Assembly: GCA_013398295.1 (NCBI GenBank)
Contig: VZSF01001340.1
Location: 310,001-374,000, forward strand
Direction of reading: 5' to 3'
DNA length: 64,000 bases
From: Chionis minor
Lineage: Eukaryota; Chordata; Aves; Charadriiformes; Chionididae
This document shows, piece after piece, positions 12,025 to 23,804 of the stretch (the first letter of the stretch is position 1; every line of letters begins with the position of its first letter). A program made the translations under genes and the position numbers. The notes under the pieces are model-generated. The model was not told the origin of the DNA. It did not search any database and worked only from the letters and a program-made list of their open reading frames with translations.

Positions 12025-14149
12025 TAATATAACTTGCCATGGAAAGAAAGGCACAAATGTCTTTGTGGCATTTAAGCCATGGCACCAGGATGTGTTGTCA
12101 GATGTTGGCAATAATTGTCAGATGTGATGGCAATACTGGTTCTTGGTGGTTGTTAGTGCCCTGCTGGGATCTGTGCACCGGTAATAAATGAAGACTTGGG
12201 GGTGGCACCTGTGTCCCATTTCTGATGGCTCCACAAGGTTTTAGCTTTTCTGCGAGCCTTTGAAACATTTGCAGTTTGAAGAACTACATCTCTCATAAGA
12301 GATACTGCACTATAGATGTCTTCTCCTCCTGAGTTTTCTCTAACATCCATTTATTTTGCTGCAAGAGTTGTACCCATGAACACTGAGGTGTCCCAAACAG
12401 CTGGCAAACTACTTCTCCTCCTCCGTGAAGCTCCTTATTATGTAGTATGGCATATAGGATATGGGACAGAGAGTAGTTGCTGTAGAACAAACAAGGTGAT
12501 TAAAATCCAGTATGCCCTTGCATCTCCCCAGGGTTATGGAGAGCTTCCTATGGTTCTGAATTCATCATGAATAGCATGAGCGGGTACTGGCAGCATTGGA
12601 CACCAGCTTGGAAGGTGGTGAGGATGAAGCACTGGGTCTTCTTGGTAAGGAAGAGTTATAGAGAAGACTTTGTGCCTGAAAGACACCTGTTAGGGGAAGG
12701 GTGCTGAGATGTCGGAGCTGGGTACAATGGGACCATTCACATTGCTCGCTGGCTGCCGTAGACAGACAGCACCATTCACGGGGTGACCTCACTGTCTTCT
12801 GAGGAGCACGTGCCTTTGCAGGATGGAGTCACCTGCACCGGGAATCACAAGAGCATCCTCCTGAAATGTGGATGGGTGGTTCTTGTGTTTTTCAGGGTTA
12901 AAATCAGCTTCAGCCTGGGCTGGAGATGCGGAGGAGTGGGCTGTGTAGCGGGGTTCTCCTGATGGCTGGTAGCCAGGCTGACCGCTGCCTTGTTTTCCCT
13001 TCCAAACTAAGGAATAATGGTAGTTTCCATGAGAATCCATTCATGAAGGAGCTCGTACGCTCCCAAAGCTGAATTAAACCAGCTTGGAAATGTTTCAGGC
13101 TTGACGCTGAGTGAGGAGAAGTTTCAAACTGCGGGATGGGGAGAAGTGACCTCTCCTCTCCGACCACCCAGCTCTTTCCTTGAGGGGTAAAATTCTCTAC
13201 ATTTTCACGTAAGATTTTCTCTTTAAATATTGACAGCTTTCAGGCTTGCTAGTGAGGGCAGGAGGAGTGGCAGTGATCTTGGTCGGCATCAGCACCCACT
13301 CGAGCTGGTGGCAAATATTGCCAAAAGGTACCGACAAGTGAAAAACTGGAGGTTTGAAATTCCAGACGTATCCCAGGAAATAGTTTGCTATTGATGTAAC
13401 TTCTGAGACAGATTCCAGCTTCCAAGCCCCAGCTTTTTTTAAATAAACACGAATGAGAGCCTGCAAAGGTCACTTTGTGGCTTGGTGGGAAAAAGCCTTC
13501 GGTTCAGGATCAAAAGAAAATGGTTCGGAGGGCGCAGAGGACCTCGGAGGCCGACTGGTTTTGACTTTGGTGAGACTCTTTATACATGCTGCCATCGTTA
13601 TTCATTGCTCCGGTATTTTTTTAATTTAAAAACACAAGTAGTTGAAAAAAATTCAAGGCAGTGTTGGAAATTAGATTCATAATGATGTTTACTCCTGGCA
13701 GGAACGGGCTTTTTTCCCCTCCCAGCTCCTTTGACAAACAAGCCTCCATATTCGTTGAAGTTTAGCAAACTCCGTCTTGGCTGGTGTCCGCCGGGGCAGG
13801 GTAGAGCGAGTGGCACTCGTTGAGGTTGCCCGCTGGCACAAGCCCACGTTGCTGACATTCTCCTGCCTGCGATGCCAGGGAGGATGCTCTGCAAGGAACT
13901 TCACCCTGGAAATATTTCCGTTGCTTTCAGAGACGTTTTGCATCAGTTTTTCCCTATGCCGCGCTAAAAACTAAAGCTTCCGTTGGGCATCAATAGATTG
14001 TCCCAGTCTAAGGGTTTTACCAGGTCCAAGTGCATATATTTTTAATGTATAGAGTGCAATCTGTCAAGAGGAATGGATGCTTTTGAAGTTATGGACTGGT
14101 CTGGACCTCGTATGTGTCAGCCTCGTCTGCAAATGTCCTTCAAGCAGAG

Positions 14150-14192
14150 TTTCCCTGCCTCAGTTTCCCAAATGGAAAAATGAAGGCAGTGC
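14150..14192 (+). repeat. Short MIR-like fragment
   Basis: CCCTGCCTCAGTTTCCCAAA followed by TGGAAAAATGAAGG resembles the central MIR core in forward orientation. It is short, so a chance resemblance is possible. Confidence 0.4.
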
Positions 14193-14429
14193 ATTTTTTC
14201 CCCCACCCCCGTCCGTAAGCTCCTGAGGCCGTGCTGGCTCGGGTGGGATGTAATTTGGGTGCTACCCACAGCCATAAAACCTTGCTCTTAGGTGGCGGGG
14301 TCATGTCGCTGCCAGAAGTAGCGCACAAAAAAAGCTGCATGTCCCTATAAAAGGCTGATGTGTTGGTGCAGCTCTGGAGTGACCATTTCAGGCAAGGTAC
14401 TTTGGTAGAGTCAGAGGAAGCTTGTAGGA

Positions 14430-14620
14430 GGTGATTTATTGTAGCAGGCTCTATTTTAGTTACCCGACAGAGCTTTTAATAGCAGTAATGTGTAACGCAG
14501 TGACATCCATTGTTTTGATTTTACAGTCGAAACGGTCCCGTCTGCCCCAGTTATAAATTTGTGACTCATCAGACACAATGGGCTGAAAATAAATTCAGCC
14601 GTGGAAGCAGAAACGGGTTG
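14430..14620. promoter_or_regulatory. Candidate conserved non-coding element
   Basis: AT-rich, non-repeat island in otherwise GC-rich intron. It contains a GTGACTCATCA site (AP-1/NF-E2 type), a CATTGTTTTG site (SOX-like) and a perfect 7-bp inverted repeat, GGCTGAA-AATAAA-TTCAGCC, at 14581-14600. Enhancer function is inference from base composition and site content only. Confidence 0.3.
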
Positions 14621-17600
14621 TGCCTAGGGACGTGGGCATTTCTGCCATGAAATCACTTTTCCAGCATGGGCTGGGAGTTGTGTACACGGATGGGCTCCTC
14701 CGGCAGCATCCCTCACCCATGCCAGGGGGGTCGGAGTGCCGGAGGGTCCCCAGGCATCATGCCGGGCCACCCGCTTCTCCCAGCTCCATCCTCTGCTCCG
14801 GCTGCATCCCCCTGTGGGGTCTGGGGGTGCGAGGTCGGGTGTTGCACCCTTGCTCGCACTCACGTGGGAGGAGAGGGCTGGAAACACAAACAAAGCTTGG
14901 CAATGTCTGTCCCAAACACGCACAAACCCCGATGGTATCCCCAAGACGCGCCACCGATTCCCCGCGCGCTGTTTAATCGTCTGGTCCCTGGGCTCGAGCG
15001 GTACGTGGACCCAAAGAACAGCTTTAAAGCACAGAGATTCATCCCCAAATGAATTGATGTGCCTGAAACTGGTGGCCAAAAGCGGTTGCTCACGCTGCTT
15101 TTTAAAAAAAATACCCAAATCCCAGCACTCCAGGAGATTTCCAGGCTTGCCGCTCCCTCCCATGGTTCAGGTGGATGCAGCGGGGGCAGGATTTGCAGAT
15201 GGTGGTTGGGTTTTTCTCCCCTTGAAGGTGCTTCATCGATCACATCCTCTGCCAGAGGATATCGGGTGCATTCGAAGGCTGGAGATTTTGGATCTGTGGC
15301 TCAGCCCAGCGCAGTGGTGGAAGCGGCTCCTTTGGGCACGAGGCAACATGGCTGTGGCCTCCTGGGCAGCCGGTGGTCTTGTAGAAAAGATCTTTTCAGC
15401 CCAAAATTTTAGCGGTGAGACTCTCCAAGTTACTTGGGAGTCTCTTGCCTTGCAGAACTCTCCCAAAGCATTTCAGCAAGCGGCGCTGAATAAACCGGGA
15501 GGGCAGTTCAGTTCTCTTTTCAAGAGAAAGATGCTCAGGGTTCGCCTGGAATGGAGAACGTGTCAGAAAAGCCCCGTGGGCATCAAGTCTGCATTTAATT
15601 TGCAGGAAGCCGCGGTGCTGGGTGCGACGGTGGGTGCAGGTGCCCAAGGCACTGTTACGGGTACGTGACTCCAGGTTACTTACCCCCCTCGGATTTTTAA
15701 TCCAACCCAACATTAATTTGATACCTGGGGAAAAGCAGGCTGCCATTATCACTTTCAATTAGTCGCTGCATGCCAAAGCTGCTCCGTGTGTGTCGCGGGA
15801 GGCGAGACGCTGGCACAGGGAGCTATTTGGGATGAGGTGCAGCCTTGCGCCTCCTGCCTCACGCTCCACATCCCAGGTTTACGTGCCGCAGCGCCGCCTT
15901 TCCATAAATTCTGGATTTATGGTCATCCACAATATGTTTTTATCCCTTCACTGGCTGGTGGCATCTTTAAGGGCGCTGCTGAGGCTATGAGATGCTCCAC
16001 GCCTGCAGCCATCCCAGTTCTCCATCGCTGTGCCCCGTCCCTCTCTCCGGGAGCGGGGATGCAGTGTCCTGCTGCACTTACGTTCTCCCGACGGGAAGTC
16101 ACCTCCTTGTCTCGAGCACTTTTGAGCATCTTTTAATCAAAGTGCTGGTGCAAATGAAGGCTTCAGGTCACTGCCAGGGAGGTGGTGTCAGCGAGGGGAC
16201 ACTGTCCCCGCGCTGGTGACAAGGTTGGTGTGAGACGTAATGCCGGGTGCTCGCTGGTGCCTCTGTGTGAGTTATACCCGGAGAAATTAGGTGGAAGCAT
16301 TCGGCTGGAGCAGGTTTCCACTGACACAGGGAGATGAGAGAGTTTCACGGAAAGCATTTTATTAAAGCTATTGAATGAGAGATTTTTTTTTGAAGTTCGG
16401 TTTTAATTTCTATAAGGTCTTACCTTATAATTTAGGGCATGAAGTGAGACCACAATAGAATAACAGAAGTATTACTACTATGGTGAAAATGATGCAAATG
16501 GAGTGAAAATGGAATAAGGCTGAGATTCTCAAAAAACGTGGTTTAAAAAAAATAGAAAACAAAAAAAAATATCTGTGTTAGTGATGTTTCATCCTAACTT
16601 GGGACAAGTCGAAATACCAGCAGCTCTGAATTTCCCCAAATACGAGCCCCTCCAAAGCCGGGGAGACTGTGAAAGGCTGGGCACAGGAGGGATGGGCAAG
16701 CTGGGAATAAATAAATAAACCTGCAGTAATCACTCAGTGGGGCTGCCTAATGTCCTGTCTGAGCAAACGGATTTCTCCAGCTTGTACCTGGAGAAGGGAA
16801 GACATGTGCTCTTGGCAGGAAAGGAGGATTTCCTTCAATTATCGTTGTGAATGGGAACGGGCTGGGAGGCTGCGCTGGGAGCGAGTCCCCACGTGTGGGA
16901 TGTGGTGGGATGATGCTGCGCAGGGGTGGGACGCTCGCGCCCCGGAGAGCGTCACTGCTCGCCGATTCCCTGCGTAGCCTGCTGTGTTTCGCCGACATTC
17001 CTGGGATTTGTCTCTCCAGCATCTCCCTGGGGCTCTGTGGCACCAGAGGGATTCCTGTCGGTGGGTCATATAACAGCTTTTTATTTTGCTTTATTTGGGG
17101 AAATCCACTAAACATCCTCACTGTCCCTGGGACAGCTACAGAGCTCCAAAGACCAGAGCAAAACTGCCAATAAAACTAAATTAACTCCAGGGATTCCCAA
17201 GGCAGCGTTAATACTAATGACTTAAAGCCTCCTTGTTTTTTTGGTTTTTTGTTTTTTTTTTTTTTGCTTAATACTGTGGTGTGAAGCAACTTGGTAGGAT
17301 ACTAGATATTTCTAAGCCTGCTCGTGAAAGCTGTTTTTCACACCAAACAGCTGAGTAAAAGCAAAATTATCTGCTAAAGCTGTAGATTTTCAGTGCACCA
17401 TCTCAGCCCTGGTGCCCGTTATGCCTGACAAAGGGCGCCTGCAAGTTACTCAATGATTCCACAGGGAAAATTTCTAAAAAAAAAAAAAAATATATCAGAT
17501 GAGTTTGGGTTCCCTGACCTGGCAACAGTGCGTATAACCCAGCTCCAGCTCCGCCGCCGGCGCACGAGCTCCGTTTGTGTTTCACACCCCCCATAACTGC

Positions 17601-19220
17601 CCCCTGTGTTTTCCTTCCTCAGGTATTGCAGTCGTTTCTTTCCCGACACTTCATCCATCGCTCGGAAGCTCTTCCTGCGGGAGCCCAGGCTCAGGCTAAC
17701 ACCCCCCAGCCTCCCCCCGCCGATGGCAGTGTTGATCTTGGAAGCCAGTGCTGCCCAGCCGCACGCGGCGGCGGTCGCCAGCGCTGCTCTGGGAGAGACG
17801 GCCACGTCTCCCGTGTTTTTGGGGACGAGGGAGGGCTCAAACAGCAGCCGGCGAGGTGCTGTTGAGACCTGCCAGAGGTATCCGCCAAGCCGGCAACGTG
17901 CACGGCCGGCACATGGCCCCGGCGCCTGCGCTGCCACCCTGGCCCCTTGGCAAAGCTCCTGAGATGCCGCCGGTGGTTGTAAAGAGGAGAGGTTGGTTAT
18001 TCCAGCCTCAGGACTGAGCGGTGCCTGGGGCGGCTCACTCCCCATCTCCCTTCCTCCCCTTCCCACTCACCGGGAAACTGGGGGGACACCAGCCTGGGAA
18101 CGGTGCTGGAGAAGACAGTGGGTGCCTTAAAAACAGCGCAGGGTATTGAACCCGGGTGATGCGCCCGTGCGCCCGCCCCGGCCCGAATAACAGCAGCGGT
18201 TGTAATGAAGTTCTGCAGAGCTTTGAAACCCAAGGAAACCCATTTTCCAGTCTCAAGCGCCCATCCGTCCTCCCTGGCAACACGGATGAGCGCTTCGCCT
18301 GACCCAAAGAGGAGTTTGCCGTGCTGCGAATGACCGAAGCGGCAGGTAACAACCCAGATGAAGGTGTTATTTGCCTCGCAGGGGGATTTAAACCCGAGAC
18401 AGGTTGAGAAGCCCCCAGTGGAGGTGACTCTACTGGCTGGGGAGGGCTGGCAGAGCCACATCATCCCCGCACGGAGCAGCACCGCTCGCCTCCTGCTTCC
18501 CCCTTTCCTTCTGGCACCGGGTTATTTTCAGCTTTATAAAGCAACTGTAGCCCAGTGTGCTAACGGGAGGTGATGACAGCTTGGTAGGTAGGGCCGGTGG
18601 TGCTGACAGCTCGTAGCGTTACACCGTCCCCAGGAAAATTGCGGCAATCACCTGGCAGGGTGGGGAAAAAAAAAATAAAAAAGAAAAAAAGAAGTGTTTG
18701 CGCAAAAGCCGTGATCACCGCGGGGATCGCGGGCCTGCTGATATTTATTCTAGTGGATCCACCGTGTTTGCAGGGGCATGTTTCGGGGAAAACCTCACAG
18801 CTGGGTGTTTTACGAGGGGAAGAGTTATGTGAAGAAATGTTGCTGAGGGATTTCTCCAGTTTGCTTGCTGTCGGGGCTGCCAGCCTCCAGCCCCCATTCC
18901 CTGCGTGGACATGCGCTCAAGGGGAGGAAAAACCTGTGGAAAAAGATGGATGTGGGGATGAGTCAGCTCCTGCAGCCTTTCCGGCTTTTAGCCTTAGTCC
19001 CCGCGCAGTGCGCAGCATCATGAGGTATAGTCTGAGCTTGGCCACCACCCCGCCAGAAGGGCTTTGCTCTGGAAGTCGGCTGCAAGCCCTGTGTCTCCTT
19101 CCAAGTGACCAAGAGTTTCTTATTTGTATTTTTAGATGATTTTTCAGGTGCTTCCTTTAGCAGCGTCTTCTTTTCTTCCTCCCCCTGAGGGATCGCCCAG
19201 CATGCTGGATTGCTGCAGCT

Positions 19221-19447
19221 TCAGATTGGGTATCAGGAAAAACTTCTTTACCGAAAGGGTTCTCAAGCATTGGAACAGGCTGCCCAGGGAGGTGGTGGAA
19301 TCGCCGTCCCTGGAGGTATTTAAAAGACGGGTTGACGTGGTGTTGAGGGACATGGTTTAGTGGTGATTTTGGTAGTGTAGGTTATGGTTGGACTCGATGA
19401 TCTTGAAGGTCTCTTCCAACCCAAGTGATTCTATGATTCTATGATTC
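19221..19447 (+). repeat. CR1 LINE 3' end fragment
   Basis: Starts with TCAGATTGGGTATCAGGAAA, continues through CATTGGAACAGGCTGCCCAG and ends with a clear GATTCTATGATTCTATGATT tail. It is short and relatively well preserved, so probably one of the younger copies here. Confidence 0.92.
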
Positions 19448-21998
19448 AAGGAGAGTTGGGGGAAGAACAACCAGCACCTCAGATGGTCAGGAACAGGTTA
19501 CTGTGGATGTGAGTAAAGGTGTTTTGGGTGGAAGGTACCTTACAGATGCTCACTGGATGAAGGCAGGATGGCCAGAAGCATCTCCCAAAAGCCACCTGTG
19601 TCAGATCCGGGAGGCTGTCTGGATTCCCACAGTTTCCTTGACACCAAGAGCGCTGGAGATGCCCGATACCCCTTTGGGTCCGGCGCTGAAGGACCAAGTT
19701 GTGGAGAGGCTCGGAGGGGACGCAGGGCTGCCTGGCCATGGGGAACAAGCACCGCATTGTGCCACCAGAGCTGCTCTTTGGCCGGTATCAATAGAGGACT
19801 TGACTGCCCAGTTTTGCCAGCTCAGCACTTCAGCACGCGCTAAATTCACCCAATAAATAAAAAATGAGAAAAAAAACTCCCGATGGGTTGAGAACAGATG
19901 CTGCATTGATGGCGGTGGCTGATCCACCGCTGCTCCGCCGCCAGCGCAGGCGATGCTGGCTCGGTTATCACCATCCTGGGGGGACCCTACCCCAAAACGT
20001 TCGTCCTCACACCCTTGCACCGCCGACCCCGGCTGCGCTCCCCTGTTGAGGGGGTGGATTTCGCGGCAGCCAGTGCCTGTGAAAACTTGCTTTCTGAGCG
20101 GAGCGCTGGCAAACCTGCGTCAGAGGGAGCGCCTCCGCCCGGCACCCACACGGGGCCTTCCTCCATGAGCAGCTGCTGCAGCGCTGGAAGCTGCGGGACA
20201 GTCGGAACGGTTTTTCCATCCTCTTGCAGGGAAGGTACAAATACGACCTGGAACAGCTCAAGGCCGTTCGCGGAAAATGTTGGGTTGCAGCATGTGTGGA
20301 TTTGAGCAGGGAAAATGAGGCTGTTGGCTTGATTATCTTGCCAAAGTCCAATAAAATGCAAATTTTCCCTGAAAGTCAAGTACATTCATGGCTGTTCTCC
20401 GAGACGTGTCCAAGCTTGGAAACACTTTTTGTTTGGATGGGAAGAGTGCGCCATGGACTTGTTTAGTTGCCCTCCAGGCTGCATCCTCCTTCCTTCGTCA
20501 TTATAGGCATCGCCCATCTCCTTCTCTGAAGTGCTGTAGAGCATCTTCCATCCTCGCAGGATGCTCTAGCCCACCCACAGCAGCCCGGCACGCCTGTGCC
20601 TGGGTACCGAGCCCAGAGAAGGGCTGGAGCCAGGAGATGAGCTTGATTAGCAGAAGGAGAAAAATTAACATTCTCAGAAGTGCCAGAGTTTTGTTTGTAG
20701 AAGGGATTTGCACTTCTGAGAGGGCTGTTGACTTTCGGGAGACTTAGGCTTTCAAGTGCCTAAATCACCGTTGGAAATATGCTTGCAAATTTTTTTCAAG
20801 TACTTAGAAAATACTTCTCCTATGTCCTCAGGCCTTCTCCAAGTGCAGTGGTAATTACAAGTTGTCCATTAACCACAAAGTGCAGATCTCTGCTTGAAGC
20901 TGCTGCGCATTCAGCACCTAGAAGACAGACCGCATGGAGGGGCACGGCTTGTATTTAAAAAATGTGAGAGGGATGATGTGGGGACTGGGTGCAGTTGGGT
21001 TTTTAAAGGACAGATGCCTGCGTTTTCACATAGGCTTGGGGCTTCTGGGTTTTTTGGAAGGTTTCAGAGACTGGAGGCCGTGTGAAATGTAGTCCTCCCC
21101 AGCTTGGGTAGTGGCCAACTTCTCCTTGGGCTGCAGGAACTTCTCCTTGCAGATACAACAGCCTCTGCGTCGTCTCCTGCAATGACTCGTTTTACTGTGG
21201 CGCATCGTTCAGCGCGGCGCCCAAAGCCTCCCCAGGACCTGTGGTCAGTGGGTGGGAATTCAGCACAACAACCCTGGATTTCTTAAGAAGTGATTGGAGT
21301 GTGAAGGAGGTGGGGCTTTGACCTGCGTCCCTCGGGGCGTACGTAAAGGCATGGTTCTGCTTCATTTACAGCCTGGGGTAAGTTATTTTGGTGGAATTGC
21401 TCCCAGCCTACCTGGATTTGAAAGACGAAATACCTCAAGCACATGTGCAGAAATTCCCCGGGAGTGTCCGTGGGGATGTTCGGATCAAGGCTGTGTCTTC
21501 AGGCAGTGTTGAACTGCGCCCCAGCAGGCGCAGGCAGCAGCCCTGTCACTCCGTGTCACCGATGCTCTGGTGGGCACCGACGCTCTCCTGGTTGCTCTGG
21601 CTTCAGTCTGTCCCAGGCTGTTGGAGAGAGGGTGTGATGGAAACAGCAGCAGGGTTTGCCTTCCCACAGATAAACGAGTGCCAGAGGCCCCCAAGAGCTC
21701 TCCTACCCCCTCCTGCTACCCCCAGGCCACCCAACAGCCACCTTAGTTTGACGCCATTTGTCTAACCTATATTAACAGGTTCTCGTGATGAGGTTTTAGA
21801 GCTTTCAGAAAGCTTTAGTAGTGCTCCAGGATTTTTATTGTCGGAAACACAATACACCCTCCTACACCTCCCATTTTCTGTCCCCAGCCAAAACCCCACT
21901 TTTCCTAAACTGTTCCTCAGAGGTCACCTCGGCTGGACTTGCCGCCTTCTTGCTGCTCCAGGCTCTCAAAGAGCTGCCGGTGTCTGTGGTTGCAGATT
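19448..21998. other. Unique intronic sequence, no confirmed gene
   Basis: Unique intron. One acceptor-like site at 20229 (long pyrimidine tract, then TTGCAG) opens into a reading frame that stays open to about 20466, but no matching donor was found. Nothing else is supported. Confidence 0.55.
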
Positions 21999-22431
21999 TG
22001 CTCAGAGGGCTGGAGCCCCTCTGCCGTGAGGAGAGGCTGAGAGAGCTGGGATTGTTCAGCTGGGAGGAGAGAAGGCTCCGGGGAGACCTTACAGTGGACT
22101 TCCAGTAGCTAAAGGGGCCTACAAGAAAGCTGGAGAGGAACTTTTTACAAGGGCATGTAGTGATAGGACGAGGGGTGATGGCTTCAAAGTGGAAAAGGGG
22201 GAATTTAGGTGAGATCTCATCAAGAAATTTTTCATTGTGAGGGTGGTGAGCCCCTGGCTGGGGTTGCCCAGAGAAGCTGTGGCTGCCCCATCCCTGGAGA
22301 TGTTCGAGGCCAGGTTGGATGGGGCTTGGAGCAACCTGGTCTAGTGGGAGGTGTCCCTGCCCAGGGGTGGAACTAGATGGTCTTTAAGGTCCCTTCCAAC
22401 CCAAACCATTCAGTGGTTCTATGATTCTGTT
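21999..22431 (+). repeat. CR1 LINE 3' end fragment
   Basis: Begins in the remains of the CR1 ORF2 C-terminus (GAGGAGAGGCTGAGAGAGCT) and passes through the 'cctacaagaaagctggagag' block and GTTGCCCAGAGAAGCTGTGG to AAGGTCCCTTCCAACCC and a worn tail. It is the same subfamily as 3390-3746 and 28545-29333, and the reading frame is broken. Confidence 0.9.
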
Positions 22432-23471
22432 GAACCCCACCAGAAGCTAACAAGGGGGCTGCTTTCTTCCCCCCGCCAGGTATTTTTTGGATGGACATTC
22501 AGGCCCATCAGGTGGGACGTGGCCAGGCCAGGTGTCTGTGAAGCGGGTGCACTGTGGCACGCTCGCTTGCACGCTGGCTCTTGCAAGAGGCTTGCACGAG
22601 GTGCTCCACGGTCTTCTCCTGCTCCCAGCAGGCGCTCTGCCCCACAGCCAGCGGGATGGCCACGTTATTTCCATTGGCATTCACTAATGAGGATTTAGTT
22701 AGCTCCTTTAACAAACAACCTGGGTAAAAGGCATGCCCTGTCAGGTAAGCACGTTTGTGGTCAGGCGGCATCTCCCAGAGGTTGTGCCTGCTCTGCTCTG
22801 CAGGGTTTGGAATGCCTGTGAGCTCCTCGTCATTGTCGGAGTTTGAAACTGTTTTGAAGACGTGACAGTGCATAAACTAAATCACGTTTTTCTGGCCAAG
22901 ACAACCAGCCATGGAGCCTCTTCATTAAAGCGACAAGGGACAGAGAACCGACCTGGCGTGGTCTTTAATAAGGGAGGACAGCCATGAGCCATCACAGCGG
23001 AGCTTTTAGCGGTGCATGAGCTCCAGCTGCTTGAAGAAGGGGCTGAAGTTTCTCTTGGCTCATTTAGTAAATGGACCTGTTGGAAACGCTCGCTTATTTT
23101 TGGCAGAACAGCTCGGTGCTGCCTCACGCGTGCGACTGGGAGGTGCGTGGGGTGGAGGTGGTGATGGGGCCGATCGGGACCAGGTCGGGGGGTGTTTTTG
23201 ATGCCATCGCCCGTTGCAGGGGTGGGAGAGGTGCCGTGGATGGGGAGGTTGGGGTTTGGAGAGGCTGCCCAGTTCCCGGGGACCAGGCGGCCGAGAGCCG
23301 AGGGGTTCTGCTGATCCCCTTGCTTTGTGCTGGGATGGGGAGGGGGGGCTCGCCGGATTTGGGACTCTCAGCTCCGTCTGGTGTAACGCGCAGCCCATCC
23401 CAGCTTCAGCATTCCCTCGGGTCCCCGTCCCCACGCCTTTCTCAGCTGCCTCTTTCCCCTTGCCTCCGCAG
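22432..23471. other. Unique intronic sequence before the last FAM53B coding exon
   Basis: Unique sequence that becomes increasingly GC- and G-rich toward the exon, ending in a pyrimidine-rich tract and the acceptor at 23471. No other feature was seen. Confidence 0.6.
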
Positions 23472-23804
23472 AACCGCCAGACTTTCAACAGCCTTACCTG
23501 CCTTAGCGCCGCGGCCGAGGACGGCTCCCAGCGCCTCCCCGGCCCCCAGCCATGGACCGCGGCTCCCCGCTCCCCGGAGGTGATGCCGGGCAGGACCCCC
23601 GCCTGCACCCCGGTACCGGAGCCGCCGCCGCGCTCGCGGGGCGACGAGCGCCAGCCCAGCCGGGACGACCTCTCCTGCGAGGAGGAGGAGGAGGGCGGCG
23701 GGAAGGAGGAGGACAGGGCGGTGTGGCGGAGCGGCGTGCCGGGCGCCGAGAGCCTCTTCCAGCTGGACGGCGAGATAGACATCGAGCAGATAGAAAACAA
23801 CTGA
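23472..23804 (+). CDS. FAM53B: FAM53B last coding exon (110 codons plus stop)
   Basis: C-terminal exon of FAM53B. It follows the acceptor CTCCGCAG and reads in phase 0 from NRQTFNSLTCLS, which matches the start of the mammalian last exon, to the diagnostic family C-terminus IDIEQIENN (23775-23801), with stop TGA at 23802-23804. In between are PGRTPACTPVPEP, conserved with mammals, and the acidic block DLSCEEEEE (from 23667). The middle is more Pro-, Arg- and Glu-rich and less conserved than the ends, with a run of Glu-Gly-Gly absent from the mammalian protein as I know it. The coding GC is very high, with many CpG. Together with the upstream exon it gives about 351 residues of the protein. 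I am confident of the reading frame. Confidence 0.96.
   Translation, partial: NRQTFNSLTCLSAAAEDGSQRLPGPQPWTAAPRSPEVMPGRTPACTPVPEPPPRSRGDERQPSRDDLSCEEEEEGGGKEEDRAVWRSGVPGAESLFQLDGEIDIEQIENN

Larger units (their letters stand above)
12025..19220. other. Unique intronic sequence, no gene seen
   Basis: About 7 kb of largely unique intron. It contains T- and A-rich tracts (about 17230-17266 and 17476-17490, and an A-rich tract at 18664-18692), a short MIR-like patch near 14150-14190, an AT-rich island at 14430-14620, and a 310-codon open frame at 14736-15668 that I do not recognise. No RNA gene was seen. Confidence 0.6.
1057..23471 (+). other. FAM53B: FAM53B last coding intron
   Basis: This intron is bounded by the donor GTAAGA at 1057 and the acceptor CTCCGCAG ending at 23471. 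Both flanks are phase 0, so the two exons join directly, as in mammalian FAM53B, with no missing coding exon between them. The apparent length of 22.4 kb is inflated by about 2.2 kb through the duplicated block at 7411-11803. The contents are CR1 and MIR-like fragments, low-complexity tracts and unique sequence, listed separately. Confidence 0.9.
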
